A stretch of 64,000 bases of DNA from Rubripirellula tenax. GTDB lineage: Bacteria > Planctomycetota > Planctomycetia > Pirellulales > Pirellulaceae. Location of the stretch: contig NZ_SJPW01000005.1 in assembly GCF_007860125.1 (NCBI RefSeq), positions 618,065 through 682,064 on the forward strand, in the 5' to 3' direction. A program made the position numbers and the translations under genes. The notes beneath the pieces were generated by a model that made no database searches, was not told the DNA's origin, and saw only the letters and a list, made by a program, of their open reading frames with translations. Below are positions 51,008 to 59,129 of this stretch, one piece after another (within the stretch, counting starts at the first letter, position 1; each line of letters begins with the position of its first letter).

Positions 51008-51342
51008 AGAAGGTCTTTCAAATTAGGAGGTTGAGGCCAAAGTCTAGTCGATTGCCGACCGCCAGTCTCCTTTCGCTGAACAAGATCGAGACTCGGCGAT
51101 TCTGTCTTTAGATTCTCCCGAAATCGTCAGTTTCTGTCGGGTTCCGGTTACTTGCAGTCCCGAAAACGCAGGCTCCGCAGCACCCGCCAAAGCGGACTGC
51201 CGAGGCCGCTTTTGCGACGGATGGTCGACAGGATGCGTCCGCCGAGTAGAGTCGCAGAGAATTGGCGGTTCCTTGTCGGATCGGTTTATCTCTATCATAT
51301 TCGGATCGCCTGTTTCCCCTGACCCCGTCCCAGAATCACCTG
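51008..51342. other. Divergent spacer between DUF1080 and ilvD
   Basis: This 335-base stretch contains no supported gene. The sequence TTGTCG-17-CATATT just before ilvD is a weak promoter candidate. Frames of up to 84 codons on the minus strand have no motif or ribosome-binding site. Confidence 0.5.
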
Positions 51343-53022
51343 ATGAATCAATCGCTCAACAAATACAGCAGCAAAATCACTCAGCCGAAAAGCCAAGGCG
51401 CATCCCAGGCGATGCTTTACGCCACCGGCATGACGTCCGAGGACATGAACAAGCCGCAAGTCGGCATCGCAAGCGTTTGGTACGAAGGCAACTCGTGCAA
51501 CATGCACCTGTTGGACCTTGCCGCCGATGTCAAACAGTCGGTCGTCGACGCGGGCATGGTCGGGATGCGGTTCAATACGATTGGAGTATCGGACGGCATC
51601 TCGATGGGCACCGACGGGATGAGCTACAGCCTGCAATCGCGCGACCTGATCGCCGATTCGATCGAAACCATCATGGCGGCCCAGTGGTATGACGCGATGA
51701 TCGCGTTGCCGGGATGTGACAAGAACATGCCGGGCTGCTTGATCGCGATGGGTCGGCTGAATCGCCCCGCCATCATGGTCTACGGCGGAACGATCAAGCC
51801 GGGAATCTGTGGCGGCAAAAAACTGGACATCGTTTCCGCGTTTCAAGCCTACGGCGAATACGTCGCCGGCAAGATTACCGAAGAAGAACGCGCCGAAATC
51901 ATTCGCAAGAGTTGCCCAGGCGCCGGCGCTTGTGGCGGCATGTACACGGCCAACACGATGGCCACCGCGATCGAAGCGTTGGGCATGTCGCTGCCCTATT
52001 CGGCCAGCATCCCCGCCGTCGACGCGGACAAAAAACAAGAATGCGAACGGGCCGGTGCGGCGATTCTTGAACTGCTGAAGAAGGACATCAAGCCTCGCGA
52101 CATCATGACCCGAGCGGCCTTCGAGAACGCGATGGTGACCGTCATGGCGCTCGGCGGCAGCACCAATGCCGTGCTTCACTTGATCGCGATGGCTCGATCG
52201 GTCGACGTCCCCCTGACGATCGATGACTTCCAATCGGTCAGCGATCGAATCCCCTTCCTGGCCGACTTGAAGCCCAGCGGCCAGTTCGTCCAAGAAGATC
52301 TTCATTCGATCGGCGGAACGCCCGCAGTGATGAAGTATCTGCTTGAAAAAGGCTTGATGGACGGTTCTTGCATGACCTGCACGGGCAAAACGCTGGCCGA
52401 GAACGTCGCCGACTTGCCGGGGCTAAAGGAGGGTCAAACGATTATCATGCCCGTCGAAAAGCCGATCAAGGCGAGCGGCCACATTCGTATCCTTAAAGGA
52501 TCGTTGGCTCCCGAGGGCGCGGTCGCCAAAATCACGGGCAAAGAAGGCTTGATCTTCACGGGCCCCGCGAGATGCTTTGACAGCGAAGAAGACATGCTGC
52601 ACGCCCTCGAGGACAAAAAGATCGAAAAGGGCGACGTCGTTGTCATCCGCTACGAAGGCCCCAAGGGTGGTCCGGGGATGCCCGAAATGTTAACACCCAC
52701 CAGCGCGATCATGGGCGCCGGACTGGGCAGCGACGTGGCCATGCTGACCGACGGGCGGTTCAGCGGCGGCAGCCACGGGTTCATCGTCGGCCACATCACG
52801 CCCGAAGCCCAAGAAGGTGGTCCGATCGGTCTCCTGCAAGATGGTGACATCTGCACGATCAATGCGGAAACCAATCGCTTGGACGTCGACGTCGACGAAG
52901 CCGAAATGGCCAAACGTAAATCGACGTGGACGGCACCTCCACTGAAGGCGACTCGCGGAACGCTTTACAAGTACATCAAGACCGTCAAGAGTGCCAGCGA
53001 AGGCTGCGTCACGGACGAGTGA
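51343..53022 (+). CDS. ilvD: Dihydroxy-acid dehydratase
   Basis: The start is ATG 51343 ([20 protein letters not shown]); the frame is open to 51262, but this upstream part has no family match. The 559-residue protein has all the IlvD landmarks: [18 protein letters not shown] and [35 protein letters not shown] (Fe-S cluster cysteines) and [20 protein letters not shown]. It converts dihydroxy-isovalerate and dihydroxy-methylvalerate to the keto acids in valine and isoleucine synthesis. A small conserved protein gene begins 4 bases after the stop. Confidence 0.97.
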   Translation: MNQSLNKYSSKITQPKSQGASQAMLYATGMTSEDMNKPQVGIASVWYEGNSCNMHLLDLAADVKQSVVDAGMVGMRFNTIGVSDGISMGTDGMSYSLQSRDLIADSIETIMAAQWYDAMIALPGCDKNMPGCLIAMGRLNRPAIMVYGGTIKPGICGGKKLDIVSAFQAYGEYVAGKITEEERAEIIRKSCPGAGACGGMYTANTMATAIEALGMSLPYSASIPAVDADKKQECERAGAAILELLKKDIKPRDIMTRAAFENAMVTVMALGGSTNAVLHLIAMARSVDVPLTIDDFQSVSDRIPFLADLKPSGQFVQEDLHSIGGTPAVMKYLLEKGLMDGSCMTCTGKTLAENVADLPGLKEGQTIIMPVEKPIKASGHIRILKGSLAPEGAVAKITGKEGLIFTGPARCFDSEEDMLHALEDKKIEKGDVVVIRYEGPKGGPGMPEMLTPTSAIMGAGLGSDVAMLTDGRFSGGSHGFIVGHITPEAQEGGPIGLLQDGDICTINAETNRLDVDVDEAEMAKRKSTWTAPPLKATRGTLYKYIKTVKSASEGCVTDE

Positions 53023-53026
53023 TCTG

Positions 53027-53335
53027 ATGGCAAACCCCAAACGCATTCCGAACAAGTTCAAACCGTGGATCGCGATTCGCAAGAAGTTCGGGCTGTCGCA
53101 TACTCACGTCCAAATGGCGCGTGAGCTTGGCATGGACATCAAACGCATTCGCCAACCGGCGAAGCCGGATCCGAACATGCCGGGCCGGTTGCCGCTGAAC
53201 AAGTACATCGAAAAACTCTACCTCGAACGATTCGACAAGGCGGAACCCGACGAAGTCAAGTCGATGGAAGACTTGGCTGCCGAACACATGGCCCGACGCG
53301 CCGCAAAGAAAGCATCCAGCGACGAAGAAGAGTAA
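53027..53335 (+). CDS. Small basic conserved protein
   Basis: The 102-residue protein starts at ATG 53027, four bases after the ilvD stop, so translational coupling is likely. It has IAIRKKFGLSHTHVQMAREL and LPLNKYIEKLYLERFDKAEP, a pattern I have seen in small uncharacterised proteins with an SHxHxQMAxELGM core in many bacteria. The ends are charged (Asp/Glu and Ala/Lys). No enzyme motif is present; a DNA- or RNA-binding role is possible from the basic helix-like core. Confidence 0.78.
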   Translation: MANPKRIPNKFKPWIAIRKKFGLSHTHVQMARELGMDIKRIRQPAKPDPNMPGRLPLNKYIEKLYLERFDKAEPDEVKSMEDLAAEHMARRAAKKASSDEEE

Positions 53336-53354
53336 CGCACGTTGACGCTCGATA

Positions 53355-55724
53355 CTAAAAGTCGCGAGTCGAAAAATACACGCAGCTGATGGTCAACATC
53401 ACGACGATGAAGGCGGCACAGCTGAAGACGGGCCGTGCGATTTTGTATCGCACCAATTCTTCATCTTCGCTTTGTTGATTGATTGCGATTGCCGATTGGC
53501 CGCTGACCATCGCGGCGATCGTTTCGCCCAATTCGCCCGTTTGCGGAATGACTGTTCTTAACGGCGTGATCACCATTTGATCCACCCATCGCCAACGAGA
53601 CAATTCTGGGCGAATGCGGCGCGTCACGCTCAGGTCATCAGCCGAAAGGATGTCGATCTGGTCGACATGATGCGAAAGGTAAATCGCTGCGTCACGCCGA
53701 TTCAGCTCCACTGCTTCGACATCACCGGGGCCGATCGTGTCGCTGAACTGGTAAATCACACCGTCCTGGCCGCCGGTTGGCTGAACCACCCGGCATTCCC
53801 CATCACTGGTGACCACCGCAAACCGCTTGCCATCCCCCATTCCGGCCGCATCGACGGGAATCAATCCCTCCGGCAATTCAAAACTTCCCAGGGTCTTCAG
53901 GGTCGTCGCGTCAAATAATTCAACGGGTTCGTCTTGGCGAGTGACCAACACGACGTTGCCTTCGAGTGCTATCACGCCTCGCTTGGATGCTTCGCCATCC
54001 AACGAATGCGTTACTGATTCTGTCCACCGTCGTGTCGTTCCACCATCGGCCGGCGCGTCCAGTCGGGTCAAACGTCCCCGACTGAGCGTGATCAAGAACA
54101 TGCCGTCCGATGAAACCACGACTCCGCGAGGCGGCGTGACAGCCATTCGCTCGGGCAGCACCGAAGTGAATTCTTCGGTCGCACTGCCCATCATGTTGGT
54201 CAGCTTGGACAACCACGACGCCGACTGGACTTCTTCGATCGGCGCGTCCTCGTCTTTGTCACTCTCTATTTCTTTGCCGGCGGGCCGTTCGCCGATCGCT
54301 CCTAAAATTCTTGACTGTGTGGTTTGCAATAAGTCGCCCGTATTCAACGCCAATACCGATTCGTCGCCACTTCGATACAACCATGTCGTTGCCGTCGGCA
54401 ATCGCAAACTCGGTTCCGCAACCCAATCGTCCGACTCGCGAAGCACCAGCAAATCCAACGATCCCGACCCAAACGGATTGAATCGCCCGCCGTGAACTCG
54501 CGCCGTCGCGATTGACGAATCGGACAACACGATGGGCGGGACGATGCGATCTTGATTCATCGCATCGCTTTCAAAAATCTCTTTCCACTGATTCTTCCCG
54601 GCCTCGTATTGAACAAGACCTCCGCCACGCGTGGACGCGAAAATCTGTTCACCGACCATCGCTAAATGCTGAATGCGATCGGGTCGCTTCACCAACCCAT
54701 CGAATAGGCCGCCAATCACGCCCGTCACCAAACAAATCGCTCCAAAAATGGTGGTCACGCCAATCGCTAAAATCGGCGATCGCCATCGTAACCCCGCCAG
54801 TGTGGAGACGCTGTAGAAGACCGAAAACAAGAAGACCGAAACCGGAATGCACCACAACAATCGTGGGTTCCAAACGTCCAATCGTGTGCCGGCGATCAAG
54901 TACAAACCCAGCACCAATTGCGTCACGCACAACAGCACGAACGCACAGCCGCCGATGAACTTGCTGATCAACAGCAAAGATCGCGACACGGGCTTGCTGA
55001 GCAACAGATGCAACGACCCCGGTTGAAGCATGTCGGGAACAATCGACGCAGTCACCAAGATGCCCAAAAAAATCAACACGAACCCCAACAACCAATTAAT
55101 GATTGTCGGCAAGACCCATTGATTGATCAGCGTCGTAAACTGGGTCTTATCGACAGCCAAGTTGGCGGGAAAATCCAAACCGGCATAGGTCAAGAACATC
55201 GAACGAGACGAACGCGATTCGAACACACCCGGCAAAGCCGCTTCGATCCGAAGCCGAGCCCGTCGCAGCTTCAGCGATTCATCGAGTTCGCCTTCGAGTT
55301 TTTCGTCGAGCTCGCGCAGTTCACGAAGCCGCAACGTCGACTTCCATGCCTCTTGGTCATACCAAGATTGGTCTTTCATCAACTCGTTGAGCGCATCAGC
55401 AAGTACCGTCAAACGAATGCGAACCTCGTCGCCCTCGCCGACGCGTCTGAGTTGGCGGCGCAAATCGTCCGGCATCGCCGCGACGATCCGCCCGATCGGT
55501 TGCTCCTTTGCGGTCGGGTCCACCAACCCTTGCGCCAGCATCGCTTTCATCCGCGTGCCATTGTGAAAGTCTTGGCCACGGAACAGCGTTGTGAAGTCTT
55601 CGCGATATCCGATCGGCGCCAAAAAGGCCAACAGCAACCAGATCGCGACAAAGGCGACCCAAAGCACTCGCGACGAGAGCGCCGCCCGGAATGAATCGGT
55701 GATGACTGCGATGTAGGGACGCAT
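53355..55724 (-). CDS. ABC-2-type permease with propeller-like insert
   Basis: From the ATG at 55724, which overlaps the ATPase stop by one base (TGATG), the protein has 789 residues. One helix lies at about 17-38 and five or six more between about 200 and 350 (LPTIINWLLGFVLIFLGILV, GCAFVLLCVTQLVLGLYLIA), in the style of ABC-2 or NosY permeases. Between about 360 and 760 there is a long soluble segment with repeating beta-blade patterns (LAMVGEQIFASTRGGGLVQ, GVVVSSDGMFLITLSRGRLT), then a last helix (AAFIVVMLTISCVYFSTRD). The soluble part probably faces the periplasm and may sense or bind cargo. Confidence 0.85.
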   Translation of the reverse strand: MRPYIAVITDSFRAALSSRVLWVAFVAIWLLLAFLAPIGYREDFTTLFRGQDFHNGTRMKAMLAQGLVDPTAKEQPIGRIVAAMPDDLRRQLRRVGEGDEVRIRLTVLADALNELMKDQSWYDQEAWKSTLRLRELRELDEKLEGELDESLKLRRARLRIEAALPGVFESRSSRSMFLTYAGLDFPANLAVDKTQFTTLINQWVLPTIINWLLGFVLIFLGILVTASIVPDMLQPGSLHLLLSKPVSRSLLLISKFIGGCAFVLLCVTQLVLGLYLIAGTRLDVWNPRLLWCIPVSVFLFSVFYSVSTLAGLRWRSPILAIGVTTIFGAICLVTGVIGGLFDGLVKRPDRIQHLAMVGEQIFASTRGGGLVQYEAGKNQWKEIFESDAMNQDRIVPPIVLSDSSIATARVHGGRFNPFGSGSLDLLVLRESDDWVAEPSLRLPTATTWLYRSGDESVLALNTGDLLQTTQSRILGAIGERPAGKEIESDKDEDAPIEEVQSASWLSKLTNMMGSATEEFTSVLPERMAVTPPRGVVVSSDGMFLITLSRGRLTRLDAPADGGTTRRWTESVTHSLDGEASKRGVIALEGNVVLVTRQDEPVELFDATTLKTLGSFELPEGLIPVDAAGMGDGKRFAVVTSDGECRVVQPTGGQDGVIYQFSDTIGPGDVEAVELNRRDAAIYLSHHVDQIDILSADDLSVTRRIRPELSRWRWVDQMVITPLRTVIPQTGELGETIAAMVSGQSAIAINQQSEDEELVRYKIARPVFSCAAFIVVMLTISCVYFSTRDF

Positions 55725-56776
55725 CAGACTTGGCCCACCAAACGCATAAAAGTGTCCTCGAGTGAAGGACGCTTGTTTTCCAATCGCACGATCGAGTGGC
55801 CGTGCTGTCGCAGGACATCGATCAACCGGTCGACTGCAGCCTGGTCGGGCGACAGCAGTGTGACCCGGTGAGTTGCCGCACCCGCAACCCTTGCGATCAC
55901 AGAACAAGTAGCCGGATCGATCTCGGGCGGCAAATGAATCGAATCCCCATGCCCCAGGGCGGCGCGCGCGTCGATCAATACGTTGGCAGCATCGGTCGGT
56001 GACGCCAACTCGTCGATCGACCCAATCGCCAAAAGCTTTCCGCCCGCCATGATGGCAACGCGAGAACACACCATCTCGACTTCTTGAAGAATATGGCTGT
56101 TCAAGAAAATCGTCTTTCCCAAGTCTCGCAAACGTTCGATCACTTTGCGGACTTCGTTGCGTCCGACCGGATCCAAACCGTCGGTGGGTTCATCCAACAC
56201 CAACAGATCCGGGTCGTGCATCAATGCTTGGGCCAGTCCCAACCGTTGGTACATCCCTTTGCTGAATCGCCGAACCGACTCGTTGTCGCGTCCGCGAAGT
56301 CCCACCAATTCCAACAGCTCGTCGCTACGACGATCGATTTCTGCGGAACTCATACGGCTGAGTCGACCATAAAATCCAAGCGCCGTTCGCGCAGTGTGAT
56401 GCCGATCGACCCGCAACGACTCGGGCAAGTAACCGACGCGACAACGGGCGGCAGTGCTGCCGGCCCGTTGACCAAACATCGAAGCCGATCCGCTGGTCGG
56501 CTTCACAACGCCAAGCAATATTTTGATCATGGTGGTTTTGCCGGCGCCGTTGGGGCCAAGCAATCCAAAGACGTCGCCGGCACGAGCTTCCAACGATACG
56601 CCACCGAGCGCGTTGATGTCGCGACGTCCTCGAAACGACCACCCCGAATACGTCTTGCACAGATCACGGACTTGGACGATCGGCGCATCAGCGTTGGAAA
56701 CATCGGCGCTGGGCTTATCGGCGCTGGGCTTATCGGCCACCGACACATCACCGAACGCTGGGTTCGACTGACTCAC
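55724..56776 (-). CDS. ABC transporter ATP-binding protein
   Basis: GTG at 56776 overlaps the upstream stop by 4 bases (GTGA) and is the likely start; ATG at 56869 would overlap the upstream gene more. The protein of 350 residues has Walker A GLLGPNGAGKTTMIKILLG, signature VRRFSKGMYQRLGLAQALMH, Walker B LLVLDEPTDGLDPVGRNEV and the H-loop in IFLNSHILQEVEMV. The C-terminus is a short regulatory domain with a terminal VRLENKRPSLEDTFMRLVG, typical of ATPases of ABC-2 exporters. An acidic/Pro-rich repeat (SADKPSADKP) sits at the N-terminus. Confidence 0.92.
   Translation of the reverse strand: MSQSNPAFGDVSVADKPSADKPSADVSNADAPIVQVRDLCKTYSGWSFRGRRDINALGGVSLEARAGDVFGLLGPNGAGKTTMIKILLGVVKPTSGSASMFGQRAGSTAARCRVGYLPESLRVDRHHTARTALGFYGRLSRMSSAEIDRRSDELLELVGLRGRDNESVRRFSKGMYQRLGLAQALMHDPDLLVLDEPTDGLDPVGRNEVRKVIERLRDLGKTIFLNSHILQEVEMVCSRVAIMAGGKLLAIGSIDELASPTDAANVLIDARAALGHGDSIHLPPEIDPATCSVIARVAGAATHRVTLLSPDQAAVDRLIDVLRQHGHSIVRLENKRPSLEDTFMRLVGQV
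56706..56735 (-). repeat. Tandem 15-base repeat encoding SADKP
   Basis: Two exact copies of a 15-base unit lie in the ATPase gene's 5' part and encode SADKPSADKP. A third partial copy (SADVSNADAP) follows. Confidence 0.75.
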
Positions 56777-57219
56777 GCGGCCAACGCACGAATGATCAAG
56801 TAGGCCAGCCATACCGAACCGACCGCGATGACGCCGGTCGCCAACCAACGATGGGCCGGTTGCGACCACGAAGGCTGTTGAACCTCGCGTTCGTAAAGAT
56901 GGCGAAACCGTTCGCGTTGATGCTCTGATTCGAAAACACCGTCTTCGACCAGCTCGTGCAGCCCGAACTGCAACGAGTATTCAACGACGCCAAAAACACT
57001 GTGTCGTTGGTCTCGCGAATCGACGCCAACCCCTTCGAAAAACCAGAGCTGGTTCCCGAATGCGGCATCCGATTCGGCGCGGTCATCGACGCATCGAATC
57101 TGTAGCAATTCACTACGGTCAGGACAGAACCGCGCGCGGACCAACCCTCGAGTACAATCTAGTCGTACTTGTCGGATGGTTCGCTCGGGAAAGCGTCGTG
57201 TCCTTGTATCGGCGCTCAC
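56773..57219 (-). CDS. Tail-anchored protein at the head of the ABC operon
   Basis: The start is GTG 57219, with GGAG 8 bases upstream; the frame is longer (to 57654) but overlaps the histidine kinase gene. The 148-residue protein is soluble for about 120 residues (FCPDRSELLQIRCVDDRAES, SVFGVVEYSLQFGLHELVED) and ends in a single helix (WLATGVIAVGSVWLAYLIIR), so it is tail-anchored. No family is recognised. Its stop overlaps the ATPase GTG by 4 bases. Confidence 0.75.
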   Translation of the reverse strand: MSADTRTRRFPERTIRQVRLDCTRGLVRARFCPDRSELLQIRCVDDRAESDAAFGNQLWFFEGVGVDSRDQRHSVFGVVEYSLQFGLHELVEDGVFESEHQRERFRHLYEREVQQPSWSQPAHRWLATGVIAVGSVWLAYLIIRALAA

Positions 57220-57400
57220 GGGTGGTTCTCCAAAACCGACGCTGTTAAGGGATGTCGTCCGACTGTGCGGCGCATTATTGCGAGATATCAAGCCAACGTC
57301 ATGCCCATTTAAGAAATTTCGTTTTTGAATGGCAAAATAGTCTGGCTGACGCCACCCCCCCTCCCCTTTTCGAAACTCCGTCCAGGTCCATCCCCGCACC

Positions 57401-58336
57401 ATGCTGGAACGTCGATCCCTGAGAGCCCCCATCACCCTTGGCGTGGTGATGATCGTCATGGTTGTCATCCTGGCGGCCGTTTGGATCCTGGGCAATGTGT
57501 TGGCAGCAACGGGAAATCTGGGTTCGCGAGCCGTTTTCGGCACGATTCTGGCTACCGGGACGCTACTGATCGCCGGCGTCCTTGCGGGGGTAATTGCATA
57601 CCTCACATTGACTGTCAAGGCATTCAATCTGAATCGTCGACAATCGAACTTCATCGACGCGGTGACCCATGAACTGAAAAGCCCGATCGCGTCCTTGAAG
57701 CTTTACCTACAAACGATGGCTCGCCGAACGGTGGACGAGCAACAGCAGCAGGATTTTCACCAGTTCATGCTCGAGGATGTCGAGCGACTCGATTCGCTGA
57801 TCAACCACCTGCTGGACGCGGCTCGGATCGAGCGTGGGATCGAACCCGCCGACGACGAATTGCTTCGCCTGGACGAACTGTTGACCAAGTGCGGTTCGGC
57901 AGCCTGCATGCGTTATCGCTTGCCGCCCGAAACGGTGAAGTTGGAATCCGAGCCGGTGACCATGCTCAGCCAGTTGATCCAGCTAGAGATTTTGTTTCGA
58001 AACCTGATCGACAACGCCGTCAAATATGGTGGAAAACCACCCGAGGTCTTGATCTCGGTGAAAGTCGATCCGGATCGAAAGGTTCGCGTTTCGATCACTG
58101 ACAACGGCGCCGGGATTCCGGCCAACCAACGGCGAAAGGTGTTTGGTCGGTTTGTCCGACTCGGCAACGAACTTGAACGAAGCACGCCGGGCACAGGTCT
58201 AGGGCTTTACCTTGTTCGTACGGTCACCAAGTCGATCGGCGGTTCGGTGCGTGTGTGCGATCGCACGGAAGGCACGGGGACCGAGTTCGAGGTCACGCTC
58301 GCAGGGGTTGTTCCGCCGGACCCGGTCGATGGTTAG
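57401..58336 (+). CDS. Sensor histidine kinase
   Basis: The 311-residue protein has two membrane helices (about 14-36 and 45-70) with hardly any loop between them, then the dimerisation helix with the H-box NFIDAVTHELKSPIASLKLY (His90) and the ATPase domain: N-box NLIDNAVKYGG, G1 ITDNGAGIP, F-box-like VFGRFVRL and G2 GTGLGLYLVRTV. The lack of a periplasmic sensor domain suggests sensing in the membrane or with a partner. It forms an operon with the response regulator 55 bases downstream and points away from the ABC operon. Confidence 0.94.
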   Translation: MLERRSLRAPITLGVVMIVMVVILAAVWILGNVLAATGNLGSRAVFGTILATGTLLIAGVLAGVIAYLTLTVKAFNLNRRQSNFIDAVTHELKSPIASLKLYLQTMARRTVDEQQQQDFHQFMLEDVERLDSLINHLLDAARIERGIEPADDELLRLDELLTKCGSAACMRYRLPPETVKLESEPVTMLSQLIQLEILFRNLIDNAVKYGGKPPEVLISVKVDPDRKVRVSITDNGAGIPANQRRKVFGRFVRLGNELERSTPGTGLGLYLVRTVTKSIGGSVRVCDRTEGTGTEFEVTLAGVVPPDPVDG

Positions 58337-58391
58337 CGTAGTCGGACGCGATAAGTCCGCTGATTGAAAATTCACTTACAAATTGAACGAT

Positions 58392-59129
58392 ATGCGTTCC
58401 CACATTTTGGTCGTCGAAGACGAGAAGCACCTCGGCGTCGGCATCAAATACAACTTGGAAGCCGAAGGCTATCGAGTGACGTTGGTCGAAGATGGGCCAA
58501 CGGCGCTGCGGATCGTCGACAACGGCAGTGAGTCGATCGGCTTGATCGTTCTCGACTTGATGCTTCCCGGAATGAGCGGCTACACCGTTTGCGAAACGAT
58601 TCGCGAGGCGGGAATCAAAATCCCAGTATTGATGTTGTCGGCCCGCACACTTGCCGAGGACCGCACACGAGGGTTCGATGTCGGCGCCAGCCAATACATG
58701 AGCAAGCCGTTCGAGTTGGACGAGTTGCTAAGCCGGATCAAGAATCTGTTGCAAACCAGTGTGCAGTCGACGCCCCCGCCCGCGCCCAAACGCATCTACG
58801 AACAGATCTCGCAGGTCCAGTTTGGGAACGTCGACGCAAACTTTGAAACACACGAAGTGACCGTCAAGGGCGAGATCGTGCGGATGACTCCGAAAGAACT
58901 GAAACTGCTTCGCTACTTTGTCGAACACCAAGGTCGCGTCATCAGCCGAAACGAGTTGCTGACACAGGTGTGGGAGCTTTCCGGCAATCTGCAAACGCGA
59001 GCCGTCGACCAGTTCATCGCCAGGTTGCGAAAGATCATCGAACCCGACAGCACCGCGCCGATCCATTTGTTGACGATCCGCGACGCGGGTTATCGATTCG
59101 TTCTAGAACCGGTTGCCGACCTATCCTGA
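58392..59129 (+). CDS. OmpR-family response regulator
   Basis: ATG 58392 is used; TTG at 58383 is an in-frame alternative. The 245-residue protein has a receiver domain with ILVVEDEKHLGVGIKYNL, the phospho-acceptor in LIVLDLMLPGMSGYTV (Asp55) and MSKPFELDELLSRI (Lys105), then a winged-helix domain (VTVKGEIVRMTPKELKLLRY, VDQFIARLRKIIEPD). It should be phosphorylated by the adjacent kinase. Its last 40 bases overlap the convergent DUF1592 gene. Confidence 0.95.
   Translation: MRSHILVVEDEKHLGVGIKYNLEAEGYRVTLVEDGPTALRIVDNGSESIGLIVLDLMLPGMSGYTVCETIREAGIKIPVLMLSARTLAEDRTRGFDVGASQYMSKPFELDELLSRIKNLLQTSVQSTPPPAPKRIYEQISQVQFGNVDANFETHEVTVKGEIVRMTPKELKLLRYFVEHQGRVISRNELLTQVWELSGNLQTRAVDQFIARLRKIIEPDSTAPIHLLTIRDAGYRFVLEPVADLS

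Noticed and set aside
57220-57654. Upstream extension of the tail-anchored protein frame
   Set aside because: It overlaps the histidine kinase on the other strand and has no family match; GTG 57219 with GGAG is a better start.
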